A DNA stretch of 64,000 nucleotides, taken from assembly GCF_902506605.1 (NCBI RefSeq), contig NZ_LR733979.1, forward strand, positions 937,024 through 1,001,023. The letters are read 5' to 3'. Under the pieces are notes generated by a model. That model saw only the letters and a program-made list of their open reading frames with translations. It ran no database searches and was not told where the DNA came from. Positions 62,498 through 64,000 of the stretch are shown piece by piece (position 1 is the stretch's first letter; every line of letters begins with the position of its first letter). This DNA is from Sphingomonas sp. AX6. Lineage in GTDB: Bacteria; Pseudomonadota; Alphaproteobacteria; Sphingomonadales; Sphingomonadaceae. A program made the translations under genes and the position numbers.

Positions 62498-64000
62498 TGC
62501 TTGTTTTCCGCCTGGATCATGTCGCGCACGGCCAAAGCGGCCCGCGTGGGATTGTCGCGCGTGAAGCCCTTCACCAGCCCGACGCGCTCGTCATAACTGC
62601 GGGCATTTTCCAGCATGTCGATGCTGACACCGGGGCGTTGCGGCTGGCCGTCTTCACCGACCGCACCCTGCGGTCCGCCGAGTGCGGCGACATTGTCACG
62701 GCCCAGCGCCGGGCGGCTGCCCGCATCCTCGCGTTTCTTCATCAGCGCCTTGGCGAGCGGGCGCACGCCCAGCAGCAGCACGAGCAGTGCGATGACCAGC
62801 GCAGTGACGTTGCGCACCACCATCGGCACCCAGCTCGCCTCATACCAGGACGGCTCGGTGCCGGTGGTCGCATCGGGCGAGAAGGGGCGGCTCATCACCG
62901 TGACATTGTCCTGACGCGCCTGGTCGAAACCGACGGCGGAGCGGACGAGCTGGGTGATCTGGTCGATTTCGGCCTTGGTCCGGGGACGCGCGCCTTCGGT
63001 TTCGCGCAACAGCACCGCGACGGACAGCCGCTTGATGTTGCCGGGCATGGCGCGGGTGACCGAGATTTCCTTGCCGACATCATAGGCGCGGGAGAATTCC
63101 TCGCTCGCCTTGGGAAGTGCGGCGGGCGCGGCTCCGGCGAGTGCAGGATCGGCATTGGGGTCGGCGGCCGGATCGGCAGCGGCATCGGGTGCCTCCAGCG
63201 TGCTGGCGGGCGGGACCGTGTTCGACAGTGCACCGGGGATGCCGCCGGGTGCCTGATTGGGCGATGCCGATGCCCAGCTGCCCTGTTCGGCGCGCACGAC
63301 GGCGTTCGGATCGATCGTCTCGCGCGTGGCTTGGGTCTCGTCCAGATTGACGTCGGCCTGAACCTCTGCGGAGAAATTGCCGACACCGACCAGGGGCGTC
63401 AGCAGCTTGGCGAGCTGTTCGCGATATTTGTCCTCGATGCGCTGCTGGAACGCGATGCGTTCGTCGGTCGCGCTTTCGCCTTCGCCGCCGGGACCGGATT
63501 TATTGAGCAGTTCGCCCATCTGATCGACGATGGTCACCGAATCGGGCTTCATCCCCGGCACCGAAGAGGCGACGAGGTTGACGATCGATCGGACCTGCGC
63601 ATCGGACAAGGCGCGTCCCGCCTCAAGCCGCACGATGACCGAGGCCGAGGGTGCCGCGGTATCGCGGACGAAGACCGAGCTTTCGGGGGTGGCGAGATGG
63701 ACGCGCGCATCGGCGACGCTGTCGATTTCGGAAATCGAGCGCGCCAGTTCTGTCTCTCGCGCCTGGCGCAAACGCTCGCCCTCTACCGCGCGGCTGACGC
63801 CCATCGGCAACTGGTCGAGCAATGCGTAACCGCCGGGTGCCGCCTTGGGCAGATCCTGGCTGGCGAGCAACATCCGCGCCTTGTGATAATCGTCCTCGCC
63901 GACAGTCAGCGTGCCCGATCCGTCGATCGAATTGGCGATACCCGCCGTATCGAGTGATTGCGCGACCGCGGCCTTGTCGCCGTCGCTCAGATTGGCGAAC
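62494..64000 (-). CDS. fliF: Flagellar MS-ring protein FliF, 5' end outside window
   Basis: The frame is open to the window end; its N-terminal part lies beyond 64000. The visible 502 residues include the ring-building motifs (DYHKARMLLASQDLPKAAPGGYALLDQL, SEIDSVADARVHLATPESSVFVRD), a Pro/Ala-rich linker, a second transmembrane helix (MVVRNVTALVIALLVLLLGVRPL) and a C-terminal cytoplasmic tail that binds FliG. An internal ATG at 63873 is not the start. First known gene of the flagellar run in this window. Confidence 0.95.
   Translation of the reverse strand, partial: FANLSDGDKAAVAQSLDTAGIANSIDGSGTLTVGEDDYHKARMLLASQDLPKAAPGGYALLDQLPMGVSRAVEGERLRQARETELARSISEIDSVADARVHLATPESSVFVRDTAAPSASVIVRLEAGRALSDAQVRSIVNLVASSVPGMKPDSVTIVDQMGELLNKSGPGGEGESATDERIAFQQRIEDKYREQLAKLLTPLVGVGNFSAEVQADVNLDETQATRETIDPNAVVRAEQGSWASASPNQAPGGIPGALSNTVPPASTLEAPDAAADPAADPNADPALAGAAPAALPKASEEFSRAYDVGKEISVTRAMPGNIKRLSVAVLLRETEGARPRTKAEIDQITQLVRSAVGFDQARQDNVTVMSRPFSPDATTGTEPSWYEASWVPMVVRNVTALVIALLVLLLGVRPLAKALMKKREDAGSRPALGRDNVAALGGPQGAVGEDGQPQRPGVSIDMLENARSYDERVGLVKGFTRDNPTRAALAVRDMIQAENKQ

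Noticed and set aside
59251..63957. Long plus-strand frames opposite fliJ-fliF
   Set aside because: All are antisense to the flagellar operon and lack starts, ribosome sites or recognisable domains.

Overview
The window looks like the chromosome of a free-living alphaproteobacterium of the order Sphingomonadales (Sphingomonas-like). This rests on high GC with G/C-rich third codon positions, tightly packed operons with ATGA/GTGA overlaps, a TonB-dependent receptor, a permuted two-piece tmRNA whose tag reads ANDNEALAIAA, a single-operon flagellar export cluster, and many extragenic palindromes of the 'tttcgagcgaagtcgagaaac' and 'gtcaccccgg...ccggggtgac' types. No species name can be fixed from the sequence alone. 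No insertion sequence, prophage, CRISPR array, rRNA or tRNA was seen.

Layout. 1-4.2 kb: the end of a secreted beta-helix-like protein and a TonB-dependent receptor. 4.4-15.5 kb: a complete type II secretion operon gspC-D-E-F-G-H-I-J-K-L-M-N. Its prepilin peptidase gspO is 17 kb away, behind a tlpA-like thioredoxin. 15.5-25.4 kb: housekeeping genes (small lipoprotein, recF, GNAT-nitrilase fusion, alpha/beta hydrolase, RhlE-type helicase, truB, rpsO, pnp). 25.5-28.7 kb: an HRXXN histidine kinase, the tmRNA gene ssrA (minus strand), a ZntB/CorA-type transporter and a CysG-like dehydrogenase. 28.7-33 kb: lysA with a small lipoprotein and argH on one strand, diverging from tlpA-gspO. 33.2-44.6 kb: coq4, a trypsin-like protease, dnaN, a beta-barrel protein, a phosphatase, an IalB-like protein, rlmN, TSUP, a cytochrome b/molybdopterin oxidoreductase pair, DUF1801, argG and a methyltransferase. 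44.6-49.8 kb: a GT2 glycosyltransferase, two large GT-C-like membrane proteins and an FMN reductase. 49.9-64 kb: one long minus-strand flagellar operon fliF-G-H-I-J-K-L-M-N-O-P-Q-R, flhB, fliD, fliS, with fliF cut by the window end.

The least ordinary signal is at the repeat level. At least fourteen palindromic elements of a few families are scattered through the window. Most lie between genes, but four lie inside reading frames and keep them open: in the prepilin leaders of gspG and gspJ, in a surface loop of TruB (29-bp perfect arms), and at the N-terminus of FliP (27-bp perfect arms). Three of the four sit in a segment likely to be cut off the mature protein. The tmRNA coding piece also ends in two hairpins with different stems but identical 14-nt loops. 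The gspG and gspJ leaders share a nearly identical 34-nt segment, and each has an extra GF motif upstream of its normal cleavage site.
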